64,000 bases of DNA, taken from assembly GCA_040954595.2 (NCBI GenBank), contig CM082597.2, forward strand, positions 7,812,001 through 7,876,000, in the 5' to 3' direction. Shown here piece by piece: positions 1 to 13,000 of the stretch (position 1 is the stretch's first letter; the number at the start of each line of letters is the position of its first letter). The notes beneath the pieces were generated by a model, which saw nothing but the letters and a program-made list of their open reading frames with translations, was not told the DNA's origin and did not search any database. This DNA is from Balanoglossus misakiensis. Lineage: Eukaryota; Hemichordata. A program made the translations under genes and the position numbers.

Positions 1-19
1 TTGTTTCACTCCTTAACAG

Positions 20-1070
20 ATCACTCTCTGGCAATGCCCTGCGGTATTTCCCATCGCTGCCATCATTAAACCAATTAGAGACGGTGTAAGTATGCAGTGC
101 CAACTGCAAACTTTATAGTGTGTGTGGATCAGTATTCTGCATTTTAGCTTATGTGTTCATACACATGAGCTTATGTGACAGTTGTACTGGTGTCTGTGTG
201 TGTGTCCGTGTGTCTGTCTGTTAACACGTTATCTCAAAAACGGCAGAATGGATTCAAGTCAAATTTTTTACGCTGTTTTCAAACGGCAAGAATTGATTAG
301 ATTTTGGTGGGCGGTGCTTTCATATTAATGAAGTTATCTTGATACTATATGTGTTTGCTGTTGACATGTGAGTAGGAAGTGCTTCCGTTTTTAAAAAAAA
401 TGCAAAAATTTTTGTTCGTACAATTGTGACAATTCTGTTTAACTTCGCAGGGATTTGTCTGATAACAGCATTGAATCCATTGGTGTTGGTGCATTAAACG
501 GTGTGAATCCTTACATATTTAAAACTCTGTGAGTATCATAAATTCTTTATAGATTATAGATAATTGCAGTGTCTCTAAAAATGCATGTGTTTTATCTAAG
601 TTTAAAGTTTTCTTGTTGTCTTTAATGTTCAGTAACATCTCCACATTAACAGGAATGTTGGAAGACCACAATGTTAATACTGAAGTAAATTGAAGTTGTT
701 TTTTTAGTTTTTTCAGGGCATTTGCAGTTCTTGAGGGAGGTACTGTGCCTGGTCATACAATAAACGTACAGAAGTCTTAATAACGTACATGTAAGCACAC
801 ACAAGTATAACACACACAAAAACAGACGTGATAAGGTGTACTGTGTACTTAAATCATTTAAATAAAAATTAAATCTTCTTAGTAATCTCGGCACCAACCC
901 TCTGGGCTGTGACTGTGAGATGTACTACGCCCTTGACTATATCAATGCAACCACCATCAGCAATGGAAAATGCGCCACACCGCCCGATGCCTACGGAGTG
1001 TCATTTCGGTACGCCGACATGGATCAGTCCAACTACTTTGGCTCAGTCAGCCTTTCAAAATTCCTGTGTG
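20..1070 (+). CDS. Leucine-rich repeats and LRR C-terminal cap (exons 1-3 of the mega-TSP-like gene)
   Basis: Exon 20-85 reads [20 protein letters not shown] and exon 451-528 reads [18 protein letters not shown], both LRR consensus repeats (LxLxxNxL). Exon 883-1070 gives [20 protein letters not shown] and ends at FLC, a typical LRRCT cap with the NPLxCDC signature and its later cysteines. LRR modules of this type mediate protein binding outside the cell. The first acceptor lies at base 19, so more repeats and the signal peptide must lie left of the window. Exon phases are 1-2-2-1. Confidence 0.82.
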
Positions 1071-4000
1071 GTAAGTTACATGTCACTGCTAGTCATCTAA
1101 AACATGTGGAACACACTGACCATTGTGTGCACTGTATAAACTGGATGCCACTGTCGCCGTATAAAAAGCAAAATTATGTTATCCAAAAAAATGAATTGTT
1201 TGAAAACAAATAAAATGCTCGAACAAATATCAATTCACTAATCACTAATCCCATCAATCAGCTGCAGCCAATGTGACAGCCAGCTCACCTACTATGAATG
1301 AATTGATGGTATCGTGGCATGCACCGGAAGAATTGTACCCAGGACGACCTGAAAACAACTCATCAAGGGACAGCTGGTAAGATGATCCGTCTTAACCTTT
1401 AAAGCTTGCTTACAAAAAAATGTCAAAATTCCATCAATCACAAGAGGCAAAAGGTTAATAAAGTTGCGAGGGAAACTGCAACCTTATTGCTATTACGTAA
1501 TACCAATTTTCATATGTAAACTTATATTGCATCTTGTGTGTGTTTGTGTACTGATCTCAAAACTACTAAGTAACGTACTGCATTCTTCAATATGCACTTA
1601 CATTTTTCTTTTAAGCAGGAGTCTGGTTTTCCTTGTTTATCGTTGCATTTTCGCTGGTTGTCTGGTATGGGCACCTACCAGTAGTAAGCTTCCAGTGGTT
1701 GTCCATATCCTGTACCAACGATATTTCTATAGTCTAGCTGTTCATGAAGAGAGTTGTACATGTTTCTTCCATAATTTTTTACTTCAGGCAGTACGAAGTC
1801 ACCTGCGAGGATGAACACGGCGCCACATTGACGGGCACGACCATCGATTTGGAGTACACCTTCACGGCAGCGACCGACAACTTACAAGCGGGCACGCAAT
1901 ACATATGTGCGGTTCAGTTGAGCACTAACACTTCCACCAGTGCGGTCGGCCAGTTCGCCTACGTCGTCACCTTGGAGGACCTCTCGGTCTTCAACTTTAC
2001 CGTGGGACCCCTGGATTTTCTGCTTCCCATTACCTATTACGACTTCAGGTGAGGTCACTGACAAGTCCATACCCCCTGTTGTTAACAATGGTACAGTCTG
2101 CAGTCTTTCAGATTGGAATGTAACATTGATTGCAACTGTGACGCTGTGGTTGTTCTGTGCACAGATCTGTATGTTTCAATTGTTCATGCAGTATATACTT
2201 GAGTGTTTGTCTCGACGTCAAACCACGTAACACACTGTAGAATTACACACTTACTTTTCACGGCTGTTGTCGGTGAACTGTAAATTTGCCATTAATGTGC
2301 GGCTACACTAAGCAGGCATGCAAAACACTCACATTTCAGTGGCAACATTATATATTTTTTCCAATTTTCTCTAGTATATCTGAGAGGAAAATGCAATGAA
2401 AATGTGCCATATGCCAACTGCAATGCCCATAACAATTTCCTAGTGGTCTTTAATTCAAGGCCATCTGAATTCTTGCCTATCCAAAAATATCAATTAGACG
2501 TCATCAAATAACAATCAGAATTAAAGCTGCAAGCAGCATTGTCCGGGCCCAAGCTCTATTATCTGATCTGATTATTAGATATTCACATAATTAATGAGTA
2601 GAAACATAATGCTGTGTTTTATCCCATGAAATATCAAGATTATATCTATGTTTAGTGCTGATATAGTGTTAAGTAGGTCAGAGGTCACCCACAGTTTGGG
2701 CAGAAAATTTTGACCCATAGTGGTCCATGTCCAACAAAAACCAGACCTCTAACCCTTTTGGTTAGCCCGGAATTAGGTATGCACATAAATAATGAGTTAA
2801 GCAGGTGTCACAGGTGACCCAAAACTTTGGCTTTTAATTATGGCCCCATACCTCCAAACGCCAAGGCTGTATCTGCTGTGGATGCTGAGATTTGCGAAAT
2901 TAGGTCAAAGGTCACCAGAGGTCACCCAAAATTTGGGTAAAAAATTTTGACCCTATACTTGTCCTGTCCAACAAAAACAAAACCTCTAGGTCTATTGGTT
3001 CATCTGTAATTACGTATGCGCATATTTAATGAGGTCAGCAGAGGTCAAAGGGGTCATGAAAAGTACCAAAATTTTTTGATCACATACAAATCCACATACA
3101 TCAAAAACCACACTTATAGCCCTATTGGTTAGCCTGGAATTAGATATGCAGAAAATTGATGCATCAAAAGTAGGTCAAAGGTCATTGCCAAAATTACCAA
3201 AATATTTATAGCTTATTCTTGTTATATGATGATTCATATCCATAAAAAGAATTTCTGTGCTATCAATTTTTAGGCTAGAAAGGGAATTTTTACTTTTTAA
3301 TCGTTTTTCACAAAATCCAATATGGCCGCCATAATCTTCGACCAATCACATTCCTCTTCGCAAACTTGATAGACATCTGTTGAATGACCACGAACACAAA
3401 ATCTTGCGACTCGGTTATCGCCGGTTCTGGTGAAGAAGATTTTTGAAATTTTACTAGGGTTTTTCGAAAATCCAATATGGCCGCCATAATCTTCGACCAA
3501 TCACAATGATCTTCGCAAACTTGATAGACATCAGTTAGGTGACCACATACCCCAAACCCCATGTCTCGGTTATCACCGGTTCTGGAGAAGAAGATTTTTG
3601 AAATTTAAGCCAGATTTCAGAAAAAACATTGTAGCAAAAAAACTGCAACATTGACAGCATAATTTCCAATTACAAAAATGTTTGACAGAAGGTAGTCTAC
3701 CTGCACGCCAAATTTGAAGTCGATCTGACTTGTAGTTTCTGAGATCTGAGATTTGCATTTTTTCAGAAAATCCAAGATGGCCGCCAGGTCATGTGACTAA
3801 TTAAAAATTCATGGGTTCAATGCACGACTACTCATTGACCTTGACCACTGTAGCAAGTTTGAGAACTGTACCTGCAGTGGTGTCTGAGATCTAGAGCGAC
3901 AAAGAAATGACAGAAGAATAAAGAAAGAAGAAAGAAAGACAGATTAAAGCTGCAAGCAGCATTGTCCGGGCCCAAGCTCTATTATCTGATCTGATATTAG

Positions 4001-7000
4001 ATATGCACATAATTAATGAGTAGAAACATAATGCTCTGTTTTATCCCATGAAATATCAAGGTTATATCTATGTTTGGTGTTGATATAGTGTTAAGTAGGT
4101 CAAAGGTCACCCAGGGGTCACCCACAATTTGGGCAGAAAATTTTGACCCATAGTGGTCCATGTCCAACAAAAACCAGACCTCTAACCCTTTTGGTTAGCC
4201 TGGAATTAGGTATGCACATAAATAATGAGTTAAGCAGGTGTCACAGGTGACCCACAACTTTGGCTTTTCATTATGGCCCCATACCTCCAAACGCCAAGGC
4301 TGTATCTGCTGTGGATGTCGAGATATGCAAAAGTAGGTCAAAGGTCACCCGAGGTCACCCAACATTTGGGCAAAATATTTCGACCCCATACTGGTCTATG
4401 TATAACGAAAACAAAACCTCTAGGTCTATTGGTTCATCATTAATTAGGTATGCGCATATTTAATGAGGTCACCAGAGGTCAAAGGGGTCATGAAAAGTAG
4501 CAAAATTTTTTGATCACATACAAATCCACATACATCAAAAACCAAACTTATAGCCCTATTGGTTAGCCTGGAATTAGATATGCAGAAAAATGATGCGTCA
4601 AAAGTAGGTCAAAGGTCATTGCCAAAATTACCAAAATATTTATAGCTTATTCTTGTCATATGATGATTCATATCAATAAAAAGAATTTCTGTGCTATCAA
4701 TTTTTAGGCTAGAAAAGGAATTTTTACTTTTTAATCGTTTTTCACAAAATCCAATATGGCCGCCATAATCTTCGACCAATCACATTCCCCTTCGCAAACT
4801 TGATAGACATCTGTTTAATGACCACACACACCAAATCTTGTGACTCGGTTATCGCCCGTTCTTGAGAAGAAGATTTTTGAAGTTTTACTATGGTTTTTCG
4901 AAAATCCAATATGGCCGCCATAATCTTCGACCAATCACAATGATCTTCGCAAACTTGATAGACATCAGTTAGGTGACCACATACCCCAAACCGCGTGACT
5001 CAGTTATCACCGGTTCTGGAGAAGAAGATTTTTGAAATTTAAGCCAGATTTCAGAAAAAAAATTGTAGCAAAAAAACTGCAACATTTACAGCAAAATATC
5101 CAATTACAAAAATGATGGGTAGAAGGTAGACTACCTGCACACCAAATTTGAAGTCGATCTGACTTGTAGTTTCTGAGATCTGAGATTTGCATTTTTCCAG
5201 AAAATCCAATATGGCCGCCAGGTCACGTGACTAATTAAAAATTCAAGGGTTCAATGCACGACTACTCATTGACCTTGACCACTGTAGCAAGTTTCAGAAG
5301 TGTACCTGCAGCGGTGTCTGAGATCTAGAGCGACAAAGAATTGACAGAAGAATAAAGAAAGAAAGAAAGACAGAATTAAAGCTGCAAGCAGCATTGTCCG
5401 GGCCCAAGCTCTATTATCTGATCTGATTATTAGATATGCACATAATTAATGAGTAGAAACATAATGCTGTGTTTTATCCCATGAAATATCAAGATTATAT
5501 CTATGTTTAGTGCTGATATAGTGTTAAGTAGGTCAGAGGTCACCCACAGTTTGGGCAGAAAATTTTGACCCATAGTGGTCCATGTCCAACAAAAACCAGA
5601 CCTCTAACCCTTTTGGTTAGCCCGGAATTAGGTATGCACATAAATAATGAGTTAAGCAGGTGTCACAGGTGACCCAAAACTTTGGCTTTTCATTATGGCC
5701 CCATACCTCCAAACGCCAAGGCTGTATCTGCTGTGGATGCTGAGATTTGCGAAATTAGGTCAAAGGTCACCAGAGGTCACCCAAAATTTGGGTAAAAATT
5801 TTTGACCCTATACTTGTCCTGTCCAACAAAAACAAAACCTCTAGGTCTATTGGTTCATCTGTAATTAGGTATGCGCATATTTAATGAGGTCAGCAGAGGT
5901 CAAAGGGGTCATGAAAAGTACCAACATTTTTTGATCACATACAAATCCACATACATCAAAAACCAAACTTATAGCCCTATTGGTTAGCCTGGAATTAGAT
6001 ATGCAGAAAATTAATGCGTCAAAAGTAGGTCAAAGGTCATTGCCAAAATTACCAAAATATTTATAGCTTATTCTTGTTATATGATGATTCATATCCATTA
6101 AAAGAATTTCTGTGCTATCAATTTTTAGGCTAGAAAGGGAATTTTTACTTTTTAATCGTTTTTCACAAAATCCAATATGGCCGCCATAATCTTCGACCAA
6201 TCACATTCCTCTTCGCAAACTTGATAGACATCTGTTGAATGACCACACACACAAAATCTTGTGACTCGGTTATTGCCGGTTCTCGAGAAGAAGATTTTTG
6301 AAATTTTACTAGGGTTTTTCGAAAATCCAATATGGCCGCCATAATCTTCGACCAATCACAATGATCTTCGCAAACTTGATAGACATCAGTTAGGTGACCA
6401 CATACCCCAAACCCCATGTCTCGGTTATCACCGGTTCTGGAGAAGAAGATTTTTGAAATTTAAGCCAGATTTCAGAAAAAAAATTGTAGCAAAAAAACTG
6501 CAACATTGACAGCATAATTTCCAATTACAAAAATGTTTGACAGAAGGTAGTCTACCTGCACGCCAAATTTGAAGTCGATCTGACTTGTAGTTTCTGAGAT
6601 CTGAGATTTGCATTTTTTCAGAAAATCCAAGATGGCCGCCAGGTCATGTGACTAATTAAAAATTCATGGGTTCAATGCACGACTACTCATTGACCTTGAC
6701 CACTGTAGCAAGTTTGAGAACTGTACCTGCAGTGGTGTCTGAGATCTAGAGCGACAAAGAAATGACAGAAGAATAAAGAAAGAAAGAAAGAAAGAATTAA
6801 AGCTGCAAGCAGCATTGTCCGGGCCCAAGCTCTATTATCTGATCTGATATTAGATATGCACATAATTAATGAGTAGAAACATAATGCTGTTCTATCCCAT
6901 GAAATATCAAGGTTATATCTATGTTTGGTGCTGATAAAGTGTTAAGTAGGTCAAAGGTCACCCAGAGGTCACCCAACATTTGGGCAGAAAATTTTAACCC

Positions 7001-10000
7001 ATAGTGGTCCATGTCCAACAAAAACCAGACCTCTAGCCCTTTTGGTTAGCCTGGAATTAGGTATGCACATAAATAATGCGTAAAGCAGGTGTCACAGGTG
7101 ACCCAAAACTTTGGCTTTGGCTTTTCATTATGGCCCCATACCTCCAAATGCCAAGGCTGTACCTGCTTTGGATGCCGAGATATGCAAAAGTAGGTCAAAG
7201 GTCATCTGAGGTCATCCAAAATTTGGGCAGAAAATTTTGACCCATAGTGGTCCATGTCCAACAAAAACCAGACCTCTAGCCCTTTTGGTTAGCCTATAAT
7301 TAGGTATGCACATAATTAATGAGTTAAGCAGGTGTCACAGGTGACCCAAAACTTTGGCTTTTCATTATGGCCCCATACCTCCAAACGCCAAGGCTGTATC
7401 TGCTGTGGATGTCGAGATATGCAAAAGTAGGTCAAAGGTCACCTGAGGTCACCCAACATTTGGGCAAAATATTTTGACCCCATACTGGTCCATGTATAAC
7501 AAAAACAAAATCTCTAGGTCTATTGGTTCATCTGTAATTAGGTATGTACATATTTAATGAGGTCAGCAGAGGTCAAAGGGGTCATGAAAAGTAGCAAAAT
7601 TTTTGGATCACATACAAATCGACATACATCAAAAACCAAACTTATAGCCCTATTGGTTAGCCTGGAATTAGATATGCAGAAAAATCATGCGTCAAAAGTA
7701 GGTCAAAGGTCATTGCCAAAATTACCAAAATATTTATAGCTTATTCTTGTCATATGAAGATTCATATCCATAAAAAGAATTTCTGTGCTATCAATTTTTA
7801 GGCTAGAAAGGGAATTTTTACTTTTTAATCGTTTTTCACAAAATCCAATATGGCCGCCATAATCTTCGACCAATCACATTCCTCTTCGCAAACTTGATAG
7901 ACATCTGTTTAGTGACCACACACACCAAATCTTGTGACTCGGTTATCGCCGGTTCTTGAGAAGAAGATTTTTGAAATTTTACTAGGGTTTTTCGAAAATC
8001 CAATATGGCCGCCATAATCTTCAACCAATCACAATGATCTTCGCAAACTTGATAGACATCAGTTAGGTGACCACATACCCCAAACCGCGTGACTCGGTTA
8101 TCACCGGTTCTGGAGAAGAAGATTTTTGAAATTTAAGCCAGATTTCAGAAAAAAAATTGTAGCAAAAAAACTGCAACATTCACAGCAAAATAACCAATTA
8201 CAAAAATGATGGGTAGAAGGTAGACTACCTGCACACCAAATTTGAAGTCGATCTGACTTGTAGTTTCTGAGATCTGAGATTTGCATTTTTTCAGAATATC
8301 CAATATGGCCGCCAGGTCACGTGACTAATTAAAAATTCAAGGGTTCAATGCACGACTACTCATTGACCTTGACCACTGTAGCAAGTTTCAGAAGTGTACC
8401 TGCAGCGGTGTCTGAGATCTAGAGCGACAAAGAATTGACAGAAGAATAAAGAAAGAAAGAAAGAAAGAAAGAATATAGCTGCAAGCAGCAATGGCGGGCC
8501 CAAGCCAACATAGCACATAGCAACATAGCAATAAGCATATCTGCTCTGGATGCCAAGATATGGAAAAGTAGGTCAAAGGTCACCTGAGGTCATGCAAAAT
8601 TTGGGCGAGAAATGTTGACCCTATACTGGTCCATGTTCATCAAAAACCAAACCTATAGCCCTATTGGTTAGCCTGGAATTAGGTATGCACATAATTAATG
8701 AGGTAGGCAGGTGTCACAGGTGACCCCCCAATTTGGCTTTTCAATTTTAGTCCCAACCATCCAAACGCCAATTCTGTATCTGCTCTGGATGCCAAGATAT
8801 GGTAAAGTAGGTCAAAGGTCACCTGAGGTCATGCAAAATTTGGGCAATAAATTTTGACCCTATACTGGTCCACGTTCAACAAAAACCAAACCTATAGCCC
8901 TATTGGTTAGCCTGGAATTAGGTATGCACATAATTAATGAGATATGCAGGTGTCACAGGTGACCCCTATTTTGGCTTTTCAACTTTAGTCCCAACCCTCC
9001 AAACGCCAAGTCTGTACCTGCTCTGGATGCCGAGATATAGGAAAGTAGGTCAAAGGTCACCTGAGGTCACCCAAAATTTGGGCAAGAAATTTTGACCCTA
9101 TACTGGTCCACGTTCAACAAAAACCAAACCTATAGCCCTATTGGTTAGCCTGGAATTAGGTATGCACATAATTAATGAGATATGCAGGTGTCACAGGTGA
9201 CCCCTATTTTGGCTTTTCAACTTTAGTCCCAACCCTCCAAACGCCAAGTCTGTACCTGCTCTGGATGCCGAGATATAGGAAAGTAGGTCAAAGGTCACCT
9301 GAGGTCACCCCAAATTTGGGCAAGAAATTTTGACCCTATACTGGTCCATGTCCCACAAGAACGAAACCTCTAGCCCTCTTAGTTAGCCCAGAATTAGGTA
9401 TGCACATAATTAATGAGTTAAGCAGGTGTTACAGGTGAGCCTAAAATTTTGCCTTTTTTTTTTGGTGCCATTGTGCTCACTGACCAATAGACACTCACTG
9501 TACAGGACTATTGCACTGACCAGAATTCCACAATAAGTCATGGACATAGCTTAACCATAGAGGTATAAGTAAAGGTATAAATTTAATAAAAAAATTAATA
9601 TAAAAAAATCGGTCGATTTTTCATATTATTTTTTTTTGCTTAAAATTATTGACAAATGCTAGGCTTGCTGCACACCAAAGTTGGAGATGATCGGCCTTAC
9701 AGATTTTGAGATATGTATGCATATTTATCCAAAATAATATGTGTTCATAGCTTTACTATGTAAGGTATAGGCCCATGGCTTGGGCGAAAAATATGAAAAA
9801 TAATACTTAAAAATCTTCTTATCAAAATTGACATGGCCTATGGCCTTGACATTTGGCATGTAGAACCCTGGCCATATGGTCCGTAAAACTTGCTAAAAGA
9901 ATTTTGATATGTCCATTCATATGCAAATAAGGCCAATTTGAAAATTTTGCCCATATATGGTCATCAGGTCACATGACTAATTAAACATTCACAAGGGTAC

Positions 10001-13000
10001 TGCACTAGCTCTCATTGACCTGCACCATTGTGCCAAGTTTGAAATTGGTAGGTTTAGCAGTTTTCCAGATCTACCTCGCCAAAGAAAATGACAGAAGAAG
10101 AAAAAGAAGAAGAAGTAGAAGAAAAACCCCAGTAATACCAATAGGGCCCAAGCCTGCTGGGCTTGGGCCCTAAAAAACCCCAACGAAACCAATAGGGCCC
10201 AAGCGCTGGTATGCGCTTGGGCCCTAAAGAAAGAAAAACCCCAACGAAACCAATAGGGCCCAAGCGCTGGTATGCGCTTGGGCCCTAAAAACCCCAACGA
10301 AACCAATAGGGCCCAAGCGCTGGTATGCGCTTGGGCCCTAATAATAAAGAAGAATTAAAGCTGCAAGCAGCATTGTCCGGGCCCAAGCTCTATTATCTGA
10401 TCTGATTATTAGATATGCACATAATTAATGAGTAGAAACATAATGCTGTGTTTTATCCCATGAAATATCAAGGTTATATCTATGTTTGGTGTTGATATAG
10501 TGTTAAGTAGGTCAAAGGTCACCCAGAGGTCACCCATAATTTGGGCAGAAAATTTTGACCCATAGTGGTCCATGTCCAACAAAAACCAGACCTCTAGCCC
10601 TTTTGGTTAGCCTGGAATTAGGTATGCACATAAATAATGAGTTAAGCAGGTGTCACAGGTGACCCAAAACTTTGGCTTTTCATTATGGCCCCATACCTCC
10701 AAACGCCAAGGCTGTATCTGGTGTGGATGTCAAGATATGCAAAAGTAGGTCAAAGGTCACCCGAGGTCACCCAACATTTGGGCAAAATATTTTGACCCCA
10801 TACTGGTCCATGTATAACAAAAACAAAACCTCTAGGTCTATTGGTTCATCATTAATTAGGTATGTGCATATTTAATGAGGTCAACAGAGGTCAAAGGGGT
10901 TATGAAAAGTAGCAAAAATTTTTTATCACATACAAATCCACATACATCAAAAACCAAACTTATAGCCCTATTGGTTAGCCTGGAATTAGATATGCAGAAA
11001 AATGATGCGTCAAAAGTAGGTCAAAGGTCATTGCCAAAATTACCAAAATATTTATAGCTTATTCTTGGCATATGATGATTCATATCCATTAAAAAGAATT
11101 TCTGATCTATCAATTTTTAGGCTGGAAAGGGAATTTTTACTTTTTAATCGTTTTTCACAAAATCCAATATGGCCGCCATAATCTTCGACCAATCACATTC
11201 ATCTTCGCAAACTTGATAGACATCTGTTTAATGACCACACACACCAAATCTTGTGACTCAGTTATCGCCGGTTCTTGAGAAGAAGATTTTTGAAATTTTA
11301 CTAGGGTTTTTCGAAAATCCAATATGGCCGCCATAATCTTCGACCAATCACAATGATCTTCGCAAACTTGATAGACCTCAGTTTGGTGACCACATACCCC
11401 AAACCGCGTGACTCGGTTATCGCCGGTTCTGGAGAAGAAGATTTTTGAAATTTTGACCAGATTTCAGAAAAAAAATTGTAGCAAAAAAATTGCAACATTG
11501 ACAGCAAAATATCCAATTACAAAAATGATGGGCAGAAGGTACACTACCAGCACACCAAATCTGAAGTAAATCTGACTTGTAGTTTCTGAGATCTGAGATT
11601 TGCATTTTTTCAGAAAATCCAATATGGCCGCCATGTCACGTGACTAATTAAAAATTCAAGAGTTCAATGCACGACTACCCATTGACCTTGACCACTGTAG
11701 CAAGTTTGAGAAGTGTACCTGCAGCGGTGTCTGAGATCTAGAGCGACAAAGAAATGACACAAGAATAAAGAAAGAAAGAAAGAAAGAAAGAATTAAAGCT
11801 GCAAGCAGCATTGTCGGGCCCAAGCGCTGATCTTGCATTATATATGCACACTATGAATGAGAAGAAACATAATTTTCTATCGGGTGTATTATCTCATGAC
11901 ATAACAAGGGCGTATGTATTTTTGCTGCTGAAATAGGGTAAAGTAGGTCAAAGGTCACCTGAGGTCATCCAACATTTGGGCAAAAAATTTTGACCCATGC
12001 TGGGCCATGTCCAACAAAAACCAAAACTCTAGCTCTATTGGTTCGCGTGTAATTAGGTATGTGCATATTTAATGAGGTCAGCAGGTGTCACAGGTGAGCC
12101 AAAAATTTGGCTTTACATTTAGGTCCCATCCTGCCAAATGCCAAGGCTGTATCTGCTCTGGATGTTGAGATATGCGAAAGTAGGTCAAAGGTCACCAGAG
12201 GTCACCCAACATTTGGGCAAAAAATTTTGATCCCATACAGGTCCATGTCCAACAAAAACCAAACCTCTAGCTCTATTGGTTCGCCTGTAATTAGCTATGC
12301 ACATAATTAATGAGGTAAGCAGAGGTCAAAGGGGTCATGGAAAGTAGCAAAATATTTTGATCACACACTTATCCACATGCATCAAAAACCAAACATCTAG
12401 CCCTATAGGTTAGCCTGGAATTAGATATGCAGAAATAATAACATGTGAAAAGTAGGTCAAAGGTCATGTGAAAAATCGCCAAAAATTTGTAACATATTTT
12501 AGTCACATGACGATTGATATCCATACAAAGAATTTCTATGCTATCAATGTTTAGAGTAGAAAAAGGAATTTCAATTTTTCAATGCTTTTTACAAAATCCA
12601 ATATGGCCGCCATAATCTTCGACCAATCACAATGTTCTTTGCAAACTTGATAGACATCAGTGTAGTGACCATACTCCCCGAATCTTGTGACTCAGTTATC
12701 GCCCGTTCTGGAGAAGAAGATTTGGGGAGTTTTACTATGGTTTTTCGAAAATCCAATATGGCCGCCATAATCTTCGACCAATCACAATGATCTTCGCAAA
12801 CTTGATAGACCTCAGTTAGGTGACCCCATACCCCAAACCGCGTGACTCTGTTATCGCCGGTTCTGGAGAAGAAGATTTTTGAAATTTTGACCAGATTTCA
12901 GAAAAACAACTGTAGCAAAAAAACTGCAACATTGACAGCAAAATATCCAATTACAAAAATGATGGGCAGAAGGTACACTACCAGCACGCCAAATCTGAAG

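Noticed and set aside
646-897. 83-codon minus-strand frame in intron 2
   Set aside because: It lies wholly within an AT-rich intron of the mega-TSP-like gene, with low-complexity composition and no domain.
9989-10306. 105-codon minus-strand frame rich in F, S and W
   Set aside because: It is a translation of the GAA-rich tail and the hairpin repeats; the repeated peptide follows the DNA repeat.
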